Position numbers and translations under genes: made by a program | In this document: positions 7,779 to 19,248 of the stretch, piece after piece | Layout of the letters: each line of letters opens with the position of its first letter | How positions within the stretch are numbered: position 1 is the first letter of the stretch | Assembly: GCA_009746045.1 (NCBI GenBank) | Contig: RPFO01001132.1 | Span: forward strand, 1-20,253 | Source: Mesostigma viride | Taxonomy: Eukaryota; Streptophyta; Mesostigmatophyceae; Mesostigmatales; Mesostigmataceae | DNA length: 20,253 bases | Direction of reading: 5' to 3' | The notes under the pieces: model-generated | What the model saw: only the letters and a program-made list of their open reading frames with translations | What the model was told of the DNA's origin: nothing | The model's database searches: none

Positions 7779-7998
7779 ATAACATGACTCCGTTGGGAGA
7801 TCATCATGTAGCACTGGCTAACATATTCCCTTGCTGGATGGATGGAGGTAGGTGAAGAATTAAACCTTTTTTGACCTTATTTGTCTAATTGTAATTGCCT
7901 AGCACAGTCTACCTAGAGGAGGGCCCTGATTGGACAATTGTGGCCATGTACGTAATTATGCTACATGTCGTACATGATCTCCCAACAAGTCATGTTAT
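7779..7998. mobile_element. MITE-like element (unit 2)
   Basis: Unit 2 copy of the 220-bp inverted-end element at 3818-4037; the ends are the same. Confidence 0.55.
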
Positions 7999-8361
7999 AA
8001 TTTAATTTCATTTCAATGCTAGCATGTCTTGTTGCATGCCCTCAAAGCTAAAATTGTTTATCACGTGCAGAGAGAGCCCGCACAATGAATTTCAGCGTAC
8101 CATTCATTAATTAATTATACCATGCGATATACTTTACAGATATTTCGCTGTCAAATACTTCGAAATTCGGGTACTGCTTTTTGCAAGCCAGCCATAAGGA
8201 CCAAACACTCCCATGCAAACTCCCATTTTCATCATTAATTAATATTCATTGAGTGGCAATCCTTTCATTCCTTTGTTCACACATGCACCATCCGTCATTC
8301 CCATTATTAAATTGAAAAAATTAAATCATAGCATGACTCCGTGGTGCCCACTATGACTTCA

Positions 8362-9684
8362 TGGGGGGGGCTGGCATGCTTGCGTGGGTGTGGGGGGCCT
8401 CGCATGCGTGCGTGGGTGTGGGGGGGGGCTCGCATGCGTGCGTGGGTGTGGGGGGGAGTGGCATGCATGCGTGGGTGTGGTGGGGGGCTGCCATGCATGC
8501 GTGGGGTTAGGGGGGGGCTGGCACGCGTGTGTGGGTTCGTGGGGTGGCTGCCATGCGTGCGTGGGTGTGTGGGGTGGCTGGCATGCGTAAGTGGGTGTGG
8601 GGGGTGGCATGCGTGCATGGGTTTGTGATGGGCTGGCATGCATGCGTGGGTTTGGGGGGGAGCTGCCATGCACGCATGGGTGTGGGGGGGAGTGGCATGC
8701 ATGCGTGGGTGTGGTGGGGAGCTGCCATGCGTACGTTGGTGACGGGGGTGGCTGGCATGCATAAGTGGGTTGGTGGGGTGGCTGGCATGCATGCGTGCAT
8801 GTGGGGGGGGCTGGCATGCGTGCGTGGGTGTGTGGGGGGGCTCGCATGCGTGCGTGGGTGTGTGGGGGGGCTCGCATGCGTGCGTGGGTGTGGGGGGGAG
8901 TGGCATGCATGCGTGGGTGTGGTGGGGGGCTGCCATGCATGCGTGGGGTTAGGGGGGGGCTGGCACGCGTGTGTGGGTTGGTGGGGTGGCTGCCATGCGT
9001 GCGTGGGTGTGTGGGGTGGCTGGCATGCGTACGTGGGTGTGGGGGGTGGCTGGCATGCATAAGCGGGTTTGTGATGGGCTGGCATGCGTGCGTGGGTTGG
9101 TGGGGTGGCTGGCATGCATGCGTGCATGTGGGGGGTCGCTGGCATGCATGCGTGGGTTTGTGGGGTAGCTGGCATGCGGGGGTGGGTGTGGGAGGGGCTG
9201 GCATGCATGCGTGGGTGTGGGGGGTGGCTGGCATGCATGCCTGCATGTGGGGTAGGGCTGGCATGCGTGCGTGGGTGTGTGGGGGGGCTGCCATGCGTGT
9301 GTCGGGGGGCTGGCATGCGTGGGTGGTTGGCGGGGGGAGTGGCATGCATGCGTGGGTGTGGTGGGGAGCTGCCATGCATGCGTGGTTTTAAGGGGGGGCT
9401 GGCACGCGTGCGTGGGTTCGTGGGGTGGCTGCCATGCGTGCGTGGGTGTGGGGGGTGGCTGGCATGCGTAAGTGGCTGTGGGGGTTGCTGGAATGCATAA
9501 GTGGGTTGTGGGGTGGCTGGCATGCGTGCGTGGGTGTGGGGGTGGCTGGCATGCGTGCGTGGATTGGTGGGGTGGCTGGCATGCATGCGGGCATGTGGGG
9601 GGTGGCTGGAATCCATGCGTGGGTTTGTGGGGTATAGCTAACATGTGTGCGTGGGTGTGGGAGGGGCTGGCATGCATGCGTTGG
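8362..9684 (+). repeat. G-rich minisatellite (unit 2)
   Basis: Same monomer order as the unit 1 array, differing in the lengths of G-runs. Confidence 0.95.
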
Positions 9685-11295
9685 TTGACATGCCATGGAT
9701 GAAAAACACCAAGAAGAGTATATGGCCCCGCTGCCACCAAAAATCACCTGGTTGATCAACCAAGGGGATAGCCTGCACAGTGAGACACAAACACAGCAGA
9801 CCCAGCAAAGCAAAATTCAGGTTGTAAGCGAGTGGAGATTACTTTTGACATGCTTGATGAAGAAATATATAACACACCTTCTATTGTCACACCTTCTATA
9901 AACAAATGGTTGATTGATCACCTTATACACCACGTAAACATGCTACCAGACGCGCTCTTCAGTCCAGTCAAAATCCACGTGCGAAGCAAGTCAGCTTACG
10001 CAGAAAGCACCATGAATGTCAGCGAGTACAGCAGTAAATGACGCCCCAAACCCGTGACCAGGCAAGCATCCAGAGGGGCTTTCACCGCCCAGTATATTCC
10101 AGAAAAAAGCATCACAGATCCTTGGGCAACGGACGTTCACACAGGACATGCGAAGGACCATGAAGATGGCGTCCTGCACGGCTAATCTGCGTTTTTAAAA
10201 ACCCTTGCTACGCTATGTCTTTGCTGCGACTAGGTGGATTCGGCGAAATGGAAAGAACGCAACCATGAAAATGCATCAGAAAGAGAGCAGGTACTACCCC
10301 GGTCATCGAAACAAACGCCTCACAATCGGCATCGCCGGTTACGTCCCGTGGCAAAAAATCCAGCGTTCTTTCCAATATGATGCGGCGACAGCAGAAGCTC
10401 GTTGGCCACACCCCAAGCCTTCCACGAACAGCAAACTGATTTCACTAGGCATCCAATACGTAAAGCAGTTAAGCATGATACTACAATACCTAAATCTACA
10501 ACGACATTCCATTTCCAGGTCGCCATAGCGACACGGACCTCTCCCACGCAGGTATCACTCCGTTGACGCACCTCCAGCTCATAAAATTTCGCACTTGCTC
10601 TTCAAACATAAAATTTTGACGTATAAAACCATGGCTGCGCATTCCCCATCCCAATTTTCTAGCCTACGTTGCCTGCCATCGCCAGCCAGCACAAGGAAAA
10701 TTGCTCGCGCAGCACGTCACTTTGTTTTTCGCCCCGAGCATGCCGCACGCTTTGCCAATAATTCCCAGTTCCCACTGCCCAGCAAGAAAAAAGTGGGGGA
10801 GGGGGGGCTATCGCTAACTGAAAATTCCGTCTCGTTTGATTCTATTTCCCCTGTTCAGGCGCGAACGTTTCCGTTCAGCACGGCTGAAAACGCTTTCCTT
10901 CAGAACTGTCATTTCGTCTCGCTTGCTTATCAAATTTGACATCCCACGTCCTGTGCCTTGAAAAGTTTTAGTACAGATATCAGTTCGCGACTTTTTGTTT
11001 GACGCTTAAAAGAGTCAACGCGCCGTAATGTCCTGAGGCCGCGCGGATTGGCGAGACGCCCCACCTGCCCGCAAAAGTCTGAACATGTTCAGCGTTTCAG
11101 CACCCGTTCAGAATTCCTGAGACTCGATCTCCAAGGTTTGGGGATTTTCTTTGTACTACGCCGACTGGCCATCTCGCTACGGTCCTGGACGTCGTCCGCT
11201 CCCGCGCTAGGGGGCGCGGGGGACGGCCCCACTTCCGGCCTACGGCCGCGGCCAAAGTTTTCGGGCGTCATAAATCGTAGTTACTAGTAGGGGAC

Positions 11296-11346
11296 AAGAA
11301 AAAAGTGGGGGAGGGGGGGCTATCGCCCCCCCTCCCCGACTTGAGA
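11296..11346 (+). repeat. G/C hairpin (unit 3)
   Basis: Same inverted repeat as in unit 1, with seven-base G and C runs on both arms. Confidence 0.85.
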
Positions 11347-11738
11347 GGACGTGACTCGCCGCTAGCGGCCCAGAGGCCGATAGTCGACCTTCTGGGCGCC
11401 AACCGCACCGGCCCGCGCGACGCGCCAAGACCCTTCCACGGAGGACGCGCGGGCGGACGATTCCGACCGGGACGAACCGCCGCCGTGCGCCACGCGCAAC
11501 GGACCCTTCCCCGTCAACACCGTGGAAGCTCTCCGAGCGTGAGATACTTGGAAATTTCGTCACGTTCGTATCGAAAATGAAATTTCTGACAAATTTATCA
11601 GCTCGGACTTGACCACAATGAATTTCAGCATACCATTCGATACAACAATGATATTTCGGCGTCGGATACTTGGAAATTTCGTTACGTTCGTATCGCCAGT
11701 GAAATTCTGACAAATTTTATCCTGAACTATTTCGCATC

Positions 11739-11958
11739 ATAACATGACTCCGTTGGGAGATCATCATGTAGCACTGGCTAACATATTCCCTTGCTGGATG
11801 GATGGAGGTAGGTGAAGAATTAAACCTTTTTTGACCTTATTTGTCTAATTGTAATTGCCTAGCACAGTCTACCTAGAGGAGGGCCCTGATTGGACAATTG
11901 TGGCCATGTACGTAATTATGCTACATGTCGTACATGATCTCCCAACAAGTCATGTTAT
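11739..11958. mobile_element. MITE-like element (unit 3)
   Basis: Unit 3 copy of the 220-bp inverted-end element at 3818-4037; the ends are the same. Confidence 0.55.
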
Positions 11959-12321
11959 AATTTAATTTCATTTCAATGCTAGCATGTCTTGTTGCATGCC
12001 CTCAAAGCTAAAATTGTTTATCACGTGCAGAGAGAGCCCGCACAATGAATTTCAGCGTACCATTCATTAATTAATTATACCATGCGATATACTTTACAGA
12101 TATTTCGCTGTCAAATACTTCGAAATTCGGGTACTGCTTTTTGCAAGCCAGCCATAAGGACCAAACACTCCCATGCAAACTCCCATTTTCATCATTAATT
12201 AATATTCATTGAGTGGCAATCCTTTCATTCCTTTGTTCACACATGCACCATCCGTCATTCCCATTATTAAATTGAAAAAATTAAATCATAGCATGACTCC
12301 GTGGTGCCCACTATGACTTCA

Positions 12322-13643
12322 TGGGGGGGGCTGGCATGCTTGCGTGGGTGTGGGGGGGCCTCGCATGCGTGCGTGGGTGTGGGGGGGGCTCGCATGCGTG
12401 CGTGGGTGTGGGGGGGAGTGGCATGCATGCGTGGGTGTGGTGGGGGGCTGCCATGCATGCGTGGGGTTAGGGGGGGCTGGCACGCGTGTGTGGGTTCGTG
12501 GGGTGGCTGCCATGCGTGCGTGGGTGTGTGGGGTGGCTGGCATGCGTAAGTGGGTGTGGGGGGTGGCATGCGTGCATGGGTTTGTGATGGGCTGGCATGC
12601 ATGCGTGGGTTTGGGGGGGAGCTGCCATGCACGCATGGGTGTGGGGGGGGAGTGGCATGCATGCGTGGGTGTGGTGGGGAGCTGCCATGCGTACGTTGGT
12701 GACGGGGGTGGCTGGCATGCATAAGTGGGTTGGTGGGGTGGCTGGCATGCATGCGTGCATGTGGGGGGGGCTGGCATGCGTGCGTGGGTGTGTGGGGGGG
12801 CTCGCATGCGTGCGTGGGTGTGTGGGGGGGCTCGCATGCGTGCGTGGGTGTGGGGGGGGAGTGGCATGCATGCGTGGGTGTGGTGGGGGGCTGCCATGCA
12901 TGCGTGGGGTTAGGGGGGGCTGGCACGCGTGTGTGGGTTGGTGGGGTGGCTGCCATGCGTGCGTGGGTGTGTGGGGTGGCTGGCATGCGTACGTGGGTGT
13001 GGGGGGTGGCTGGCATGCATAAGCGGGTTTGTGATGGGCTGGCATGCGTGCGTGGGTTGGTGGGGTGGCTGGCATGCATGCGTGCATGTGGGGGGTCGCT
13101 GGCATGCATGCGTGGGTTTGTGGGGTAGCTGGCATGCGGGGGTGGGTGTGGGAGGGGCTGGCATGCATGCGTGGGTGTGGGGGGTGGCTGGCATGCATGC
13201 CTGCATGTGGGGTAGGGCTGGCATGCGTGCGTGGGTGTGTGGGGGGGCTGCCATGCGTGTGTCGGGGGGCTGGCATGCGTGGGTGGTTGGCGGGGGAGTG
13301 GCATGCATGCGTGGGTGTGGTGGGGAGCTGCCATGCATGCGTGGTTTTAAGGGGGGGCTGGCACGCGTGCGTGGGTTCGTGGGGTGGCTGCCATGCGTGC
13401 GTGGGTGTGGGGGGTGGCTGGCATGCGTAAGTGGCTGTGGGGGTTGCTGGAATGCATAAGTGGGTTGTGGGGTGGCTGGCATGCGTGCGTGGGTGTGGGG
13501 GTGGCTGGCATGCGTGCGTGGATTGGTGGGGTGGCTGGCATGCATGCGGGCATGTGGGGGGTGGCTGGAATCCATGCGTGGGTTTGTGGGGTATAGCTAA
13601 CATGTGTGCGTGGGTGTGGGAGGGGCTGGCATGCATGCGTTGG
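12322..13643 (+). repeat. G-rich minisatellite (unit 3)
   Basis: Same monomer order as in units 1 and 2, differing in G-run lengths (for example GTTAGGGGGGCTGG near 12467 is one G shorter than its unit 2 counterpart). Confidence 0.95.
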
Positions 13644-15254
13644 TTGACATGCCATGGATGAAAAACACCAAGAAGAGTATATGGCCCCGCTGCCACCAAA
13701 AATCACCTGGTTGATCAACCAAGGGGATAGCCTGCACAGTGAGACACAAACACAGCAGACCCAGCAAAGCAAAATTCAGGTTGTAAGCGAGTGGAGATTA
13801 CTTTTGACATGCTTGATGAAGAAATATATAACACACCTTCTATTGTCACACCTTCTATAAACAAATGGTTGATTGATCACCTTATACACCACGTAAACAT
13901 GCTACCAGACGCGCTCTTCAGTCCAGTCAAAATCCACGTGCGAAGCAAGTCAGCTTACGCAGAAAGCACCATGAATGTCAGCGAGTACAGCAGTAAATGA
14001 CGCCCCAAACCCGTGACCAGGCAAGCATCCAGAGGGGCTTTCACCGCCCAGTATATTCCAGAAAAAAGCATCACAGATCCTTGGGCAACGGACGTTCACA
14101 CAGGACATGCGAAGGACCATGAAGATGGCGTCCTGCACGGCTAATCTGCGTTTTTAAAAACCCTTGCTACGCTATGTCTTTGCTGCGACTAGGTGGATTC
14201 GGCGAAATGGAAAGAACGCAACCATGAAAATGCATCAGAAAGAGAGCAGGTACTACCCCGGTCATCGAAACAAACGCCTCACAATCGGCATCGCCGGTTA
14301 CGTCCCGTGGCAAAAAATCCAGCGTTCTTTCCAATATGATGCGGCGACAGCAGAAGCTCGTTGGCCACACCCCAAGCCTTCCACGAACAGCAAACTGATT
14401 TCACTAGGCATCCAATACGTAAAGCAGTTAAGCATGATACTACAATACCTAAATCTACAACGACATTCCATTTCCAGGTCGCCATAGCGACACGGACCTC
14501 TCCCACGCAGGTATCACTCCGTTGACGCACCTCCAGCTCATAAAATTTCGCACTTGCTCTTCAAACATAAAATTTTGACGTATAAAACCATGGCTGCGCA
14601 TTCCCCATCCCAATTTTCTAGCCTACGTTGCCTGCCATCGCCAGCCAGCACAAGGAAAATTGCTCGCGCAGCACGTCACTTTGTTTTTCGCCCCGAGCAT
14701 GCCGCACGCTTTGCCAATAATTCCCAGTTCCCACTGCCCAGCAAGAAAAAAGTGGGGGAGGGGGGGCTATCGCTAACTGAAAATTCCGTCTCGTTTGATT
14801 CTATTTCCCCTGTTCAGGCGCGAACGTTTCCGTTCAGCACGGCTGAAAACGCTTTCCTTCAGAACTGTCATTTCGTCTCGCTTGCTTATCAAATTTGACA
14901 TCCCACGTCCTGTGCCTTGAAAAGTTTTAGTACAGATATCAGTTCGCGACTTTTTGTTTGACGCTTAAAAGAGTCAACGCGCCGTAATGTCCTGAGGCCG
15001 CGCGGATTGGCGAGACGCCCCACCTGCCCGCAAAAGTCTGAACATGTTCAGCGTTTCAGCACCCGTTCAGAATTCCTGAGACTCGATCTCCAAGGTTTGG
15101 GGATTTTCTTTGTACTACGCCGACTGGCCATCTCGCTACGGTCCTGGACGTCGTCCGCTCCCGCGCTAGGGGGCGCGGGGGACGGCCCCACTTCCGGCCT
15201 ACGGCCGCGGCCAAAGTTTTCGGGCGTCATAAATCGTAGTTACTAGTAGGGGAC

Positions 15255-15305
15255 AAGAAAAAAGTGGGGGAGGGGGGGCTATCGCCCCCCCTCCCCGACT
15301 TGAGA
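15255..15305 (+). repeat. G/C hairpin (unit 4)
   Basis: Same inverted repeat as in unit 1, intact in the otherwise diverged unit 4. Confidence 0.85.
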
Positions 15306-15598
15306 GGACGTGACTCGCCGCTAGCGGCCCAGAGGCCGATAGTCGACCTTCTGGGCGCCAACCGCACCGGCCCGCGCGACGCGCCAAGACCCTTCCACGG
15401 AGGACGCGCGGCGGACGATTCCGACCGGGACGAACCGCCGCCGTGCGCCACGCGCAACGGACCCTTCCCCGTCAACACCGTGGAAGCTCTCCGAGCGTGA
15501 GATACTTGGAAATTTCGTCACGTTCGTATCGAAAATGAAATTTCTGACAAATTTTCAGCTCGGACTTGACCACAATGAATTTCAGCATACCATTCGAT

Positions 15599-15986
15599 TG
15601 AATTGAATTGAATTGAATTGTAACATAACTCCGTTGGGAGTATATGTAGCACATAGCCCAGAGAAGGGGCATATGGCCTATCATACATTCTAGGCTACTT
15701 CATGCAAGGGTGGGAATGTAAGCTACCCCTGCTCTAGGTGCACCAGGGCACCTGCACCCTCATGGTCTATCACGCTATGCCCAGGTAAGGGGGAGCATGC
15801 CTGTGAGGGAGGAAGATCATCATGGCTATACAAGAGCTAGGACATGGCTTCTCGACAGAGAGCATCTCTCTGCATGGCATAGCATGGCTCAATTCTTAAT
15901 GCAACATCCATGGGGGTCCCGTTATAGGCAGGGCTTGGCTAAATTCTGTAGACAACATCCATGATGTAGACAACATACCATTCGAT
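15599..15986 (+). repeat. 388-bp insertion private to unit 4
   Basis: Relative to units 1-3, unit 4 has 388 extra bases bounded by a 13-bp direct repeat CATACCATTCGAT (15586-15598 and 15974-15986). It begins with AATTG pentanucleotide repeats, then GTAACATAACTCCGTTGGGAG (15620-15640), which resembles the left end of the MITE-like element at 16084. The rest is unassigned, with GTAGACAACATCCATGAT as a short tandem near 15948-15975. It may be part of a related repeat introduced by recombination. Confidence 0.8.
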
Positions 15987-16083
15987 ACAACAATGATATT
16001 TCGGCGTCGGATACTTGGAAATTTCGTTACGTTCGTATCGCCAGTGAAATTCTAACAAATTTTATCCTGAACTATTTCGCATC

Positions 16084-16307
16084 ATAACATGACTCCGTTG
16101 GGAGATCATCATGTAGCACTGGCTAACATATTCCCTTGCTGGATGGATGGAGGTAGGTGAAGAATTAAACCTTTTTGAATGACCTTATTTGTCTAATTGT
16201 AATTGCCTAGCACAGTCTACCTAGAGGAGGGCCCTGATTGGCACAATTGTGGCCATGTACGTAATTATGCTACATGTCGTACATGATCTCCCCACTAGTC
16301 ATGTTAT
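16084..16307. mobile_element. MITE-like element (unit 4)
   Basis: Unit 4 copy, 224 bp, with small internal changes (GAATGACC near 16187, an extra C near 16241) and a right end altered to CCCCACTAGTCATGTTAT, which weakens the inverted repeat. Confidence 0.5.
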
Positions 16308-16670
16308 AATTTAATTTCATTTTAATGCTAGCATGCCTTGTTGCATGCCCTCAAAGCTAAAATTGTTTATCACATGCAGAGAGAGCCCGCACAATGAATT
16401 TCAGCGTACCATTCATTAATTAATTATACCATGCGATATACTTTACAGATATTTCGCTGTCAAATACTTCGAAATTTGGGTACTGCTTTTTGCAAGCCAG
16501 CCATAAGGACCAAACACTCCCATGCAAACTCCCATTTTCATCATTAATTAATATTCATTGAGTGGCAATCCTTTCATTCCTTTGTTCACACATGCACCAT
16601 CCGTCATTCCCATTATTAAATTGAAAAAATTAAAACATAGCATGACTCCGTGGTGCCCACTATGACTTCA

Positions 16671-17993
16671 TGGGGGGGGCTGGCATGCTTGCGTGGGTGT
16701 GGGGGGCCTCGCATGCGTGCGTGGGTGTGGGGGGGGCTCGCATGCGTGCGTGGGTGTGGGGGGGAGTGGCATGCATGCGTGGGTGTGGTGGGGGGCTGCC
16801 ATGCATGCGTGGGGTTAGGAGGGGCTGGCACGCGTGTGTGGGTTCGTGGGGTGGCTGCCATGCGTGCGTGGGTGTGTGGGGTGGCTGGCATGCGTACGTG
16901 GGTGTGGGGGGTGGCTGGCATGCATAAGTGGGTTTGTAATGGGCTGGCATGCGTGCGTGGGTTGGTGGGGTGGCTGGCATGCATGCGTGCATGTGGGGGG
17001 TCGCTGGCATGCATGCGTGGGTTTGTGGGGTAGCTGGCATGCAGGCGTGGGTGTGGGAGGGGCTGGCATGCATGCGTGGGTGTGGGGGGTGGCTGGCATG
17101 CATGCCTGCATGTGGGGTGGGGCTGGCATGCGTGCGTGGGTGTGGGGGGGGGCTCGCATGCGTGCGTGGGTGTGGGGGGGGCTCGCATGCGTGCGTGGGT
17201 GTGGGGGGGAGTGGCATGCATGCGTGGGTGTGGTGGGGGGCTGCCATGCATGCATGGGGTTAGGGGGGGCTGGCACGCGTGTGTGGGTTGGTAGGGTGGC
17301 TGCCATGCGTGCGTGGGTGTGTGGGGTGGCTGGCATGCGTACGTGGGTGTGGGGGGTGGCTGGCATGCATAAGTGGGTTTGTGATGGGCTGGCATGCGTG
17401 CGTGGGTTGGTGGGGTGGCTGGCATGCATGCGTGCATGTGGGGGGTCGCTGGCATGCATGCGTGGGTTTGTGGGGTAGCTGGCATGCGGGCGTGGGTGTG
17501 GGAGGGGCTGGCATGCATGCGTGGGTGTGGGGGGTGGCTGGCATGCATGCCTGCATGTGGGGTAGGGCTGGCATGCGTGCGTGGGTGTGGGGGGGGCTGC
17601 CATGCGTGTGTCGGGGGGCTGGCATGCGTGGGTGGTTGGCAGGGGGAGTGGCATGCATGCGTGGGTGTGGTGGGGAGCTGCCATGCATGCGTGGTTTTAA
17701 GGGGGGGCTGGCACGCGTGCGTGGGTTCGTGGGGTGGCTGCCATGCGTGCGTGGGGGTGGGGGGTGGCTGGCATGCGTAAGTGGCTGTGGGGGTTGCTGG
17801 AATGCATAAGTGGGTTGTGGGGTGGCTGGCATGCGTGCGTGGGTGTGGGGGTGGCTGGCATGCGTGCGTGGATTGGTGGGGTGGCTGGCATGCATGCGGG
17901 CATGTGGGGGGTGGCTGGAATCCATGCGTGGGTTTGTGGGGTATAGCTAACATGTGTGCGTGGGTGTGGGAGGGGCTGGCATGCATGCGTTGG
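16671..17993 (+). repeat. G-rich minisatellite (unit 4), rearranged
   Basis: Nearly the same total length as the others, but with a different order of monomers in the left half: the block that occurs once in units 1-3 (GTACGTGGGTGTGG through CATGTGGGGGGTCGCTGG, 5068-5185 in unit 1) occurs twice here, near 16894 and 17339. The AGTGGCATGCATGC variant lies at 16765, 17210 and 17647. A single minus-strand frame is open for 499 codons (18115-16616), the longest in the window, but without an ATG start. Confidence 0.95.
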
Positions 17994-18487
17994 TTGACAT
18001 GCCATGGATGAAAAATGCCAAGAAGAGTATATGGCCCCGCTGCCATCACCTGGTTGATCAACCAAGGGGATAGCCTGCACAGTGAGACACAAACACAGCA
18101 GACCCAGCAAAGCAAAATTCAGGTTGTTAGCGAGTGGAGATTACTTTTGACATGCTTGATGAAGAAATATATAACACACCTTCTATTGTCACACCTTCTA
18201 TAAACAAATGGTTGATTGATCACCTTATACACCACGTAAACATGCTACCAGACGCGCTCTTCAGTCCAGTCAAAATCCACGTGCGAAGCAAGTCAGCTTA
18301 CGCAGAAAGCACCATGAATGTCAGCCAGTACAGCAGTAAATGACGCCCCAAACCCGTGACCAGGCAAGCATCCAGAGGGGCTTTCACCGCCCAGTATATT
18401 CCAGAAAAAAGCATCACAGATCCTTGGGCAACGGACGTTCACACAGGACATGCGAAGGACCATGAAGATGGCGTCCTGCACGGCTAA

Positions 18488-18503
18488 GAAAATAAAACGC
18501 AGA
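18488..18503 (-). other. 16-bp local inversion in unit 4
   Basis: Units 1-3 read GGCTAA, then TCTGCGTTTTTAAAAA, then CCCTTG (6227-6242 in unit 1). Unit 4 reads GGCTAA, then GAAAATAAAACGCAGA, then CCCTTG. The reverse complement of the unit 4 block is TCTGCGTTTTATTTTC, which matches the first ten bases of the other units exactly. The change removes an in-frame TAA and opens a 126-codon frame at 18450-18830. Confidence 0.75.
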
Positions 18504-19076
18504 CCCTTGCTACGCTATGTCTTTGCTGCGACTAGGTGGATTCGGCGAAATGGAAAGAACGCAACCATGAAAATGCATCAGAAAGAGAGCAGGTACTACC
18601 CCGGTCATCGAAACAAACGCCTCACCATCGGCATCGCCGGTTACGTCCCGTGGCAAAAAATCCAGCGTTCTTTCCAATATGATGTGGCGACAGCAGAAGC
18701 TCGTTGGCCACACCCCAAGCCTTCCACGAACAGCAAACTGATTTCACTAGGCACCCAATACGTAAAGCAGTTAAGCATGATACTACAATACCCAAATCTA
18801 CAACGACATTCCATTTCCAGGTCGCCATAGCGACACGGACCTCTCCCACGCAGGTATAATCACTCCGTTGACGCACCTCCAGCTCATAAAATTTCGCACT
18901 TGCTCTTCAAACATAAAATTTTGACGTATAAAACCATGGCTGCGCATTCCCCATCCCAATTTTCTAGCCTACGTTGCCTGCCATCGCCAGCCAGCACAAG
19001 GAAAATTGCTCGCGCAGCACGTCACTTTGTTTTTCGCCCCGAGCATGCCGCACGCTTTGCCAATAATTCCCAGTTC

Positions 19077-19248
19077 TGTGTCATTTCTCACGTATTCTAG
19101 TTATTTAGTTCTTTAGTTAGTTATTAAGTTAGTTATTTAGTTAGTAATTTACTTACTTACTTAGTCTCGTCTGATTCTATTTCCCCTATTCAGGTGTGAA
19201 CGTTTCCGTTCATCACATCTTTAAACGCTTCATGAACGTTTTCGTTCG
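19077..19248. repeat. TTAG/TTAC-rich spacer and diverged segment A start
   Basis: 19098-19165 is a degenerate tetranucleotide tract of TTAG, TTAT and TTAC. It is followed by GTCTGATTCTATTTCCCC and GAACGTTTCCGTTCATCAC (from about 19170), a diverged partial copy of the start of segment A that occurs again, better conserved, from 19249. Confidence 0.7.

Larger units (their letters stand above)
6855..10813 (+). repeat. Array unit 2
   Basis: Full unit of 3959 bp. It differs from unit 1 mainly in G/C-run lengths (for example one C fewer in the right arm of its hairpin) and in having the long form GCTGAAAACGCTTTCC near 6923. Internal landmarks are the hairpin at 7337, MITE-like element at 7779, and minisatellite at 8362. 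Confidence 0.9.
10814..14772 (+). repeat. Array unit 3
   Basis: Full unit of 3959 bp, nearly identical to unit 2 apart from homopolymer lengths in the hairpin and minisatellite. Landmarks are the hairpin at 11296, MITE-like element at 11739 and minisatellite at 12322. Confidence 0.9.
2913..19076 (+). repeat. Macrosatellite array: four ~3.96-kb direct units
   Basis: Four head-to-tail units begin at 2913, 6855, 10814 and 14773, marked by CTAACTGAAAATTCCG or, in unit 1, CTAACGGAAAATTCCG. The spacing of internal landmarks is 3962, 3959 and 3959 bp. Units 1-3 look almost identical outside G-run lengths, while unit 4 carries scattered substitutions, a 388-bp insertion and a rearranged minisatellite. 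All units have the same orientation and the same internal order. Such a pattern fits recent tandem amplification by unequal exchange or rolling-circle insertion; near-identity could also reflect assembly of one unit into several. Confidence 0.95.
14773..19076 (+). repeat. Array unit 4, diverged and truncated at its right end
   Basis: The most diverged full unit (4304 bp). Private features are a 388-bp insertion (15599-15986), a minisatellite with another order of monomers, a 16-bp inversion (18488-18503), a deletion in the start of the segment after the minisatellite (AAAATCACC reduced to TCACC near 18046), and scattered substitutions. It stops after CCCAGTTC at 19076 and lacks the half-hairpin that ends units 1-3. 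Confidence 0.9.

Noticed and set aside
16616-18115. 499-codon minus-strand open frame across the unit 4 minisatellite, and similar 200-420-codon frames in the other units.
   Set aside because: Open frames run through the array in several frames on both strands because the ~30-bp monomers contain few stops. They lack a proper ATG start in unit 4, and single-G length changes between units shift them freely.
18450-18830. 126-codon plus-strand frame opened by the inversion in unit 4.
   Set aside because: In units 1-3 the same frame is stopped by TAA, and three of four differences I counted within the shared part change the amino acid, so there is no evidence of selection for coding.
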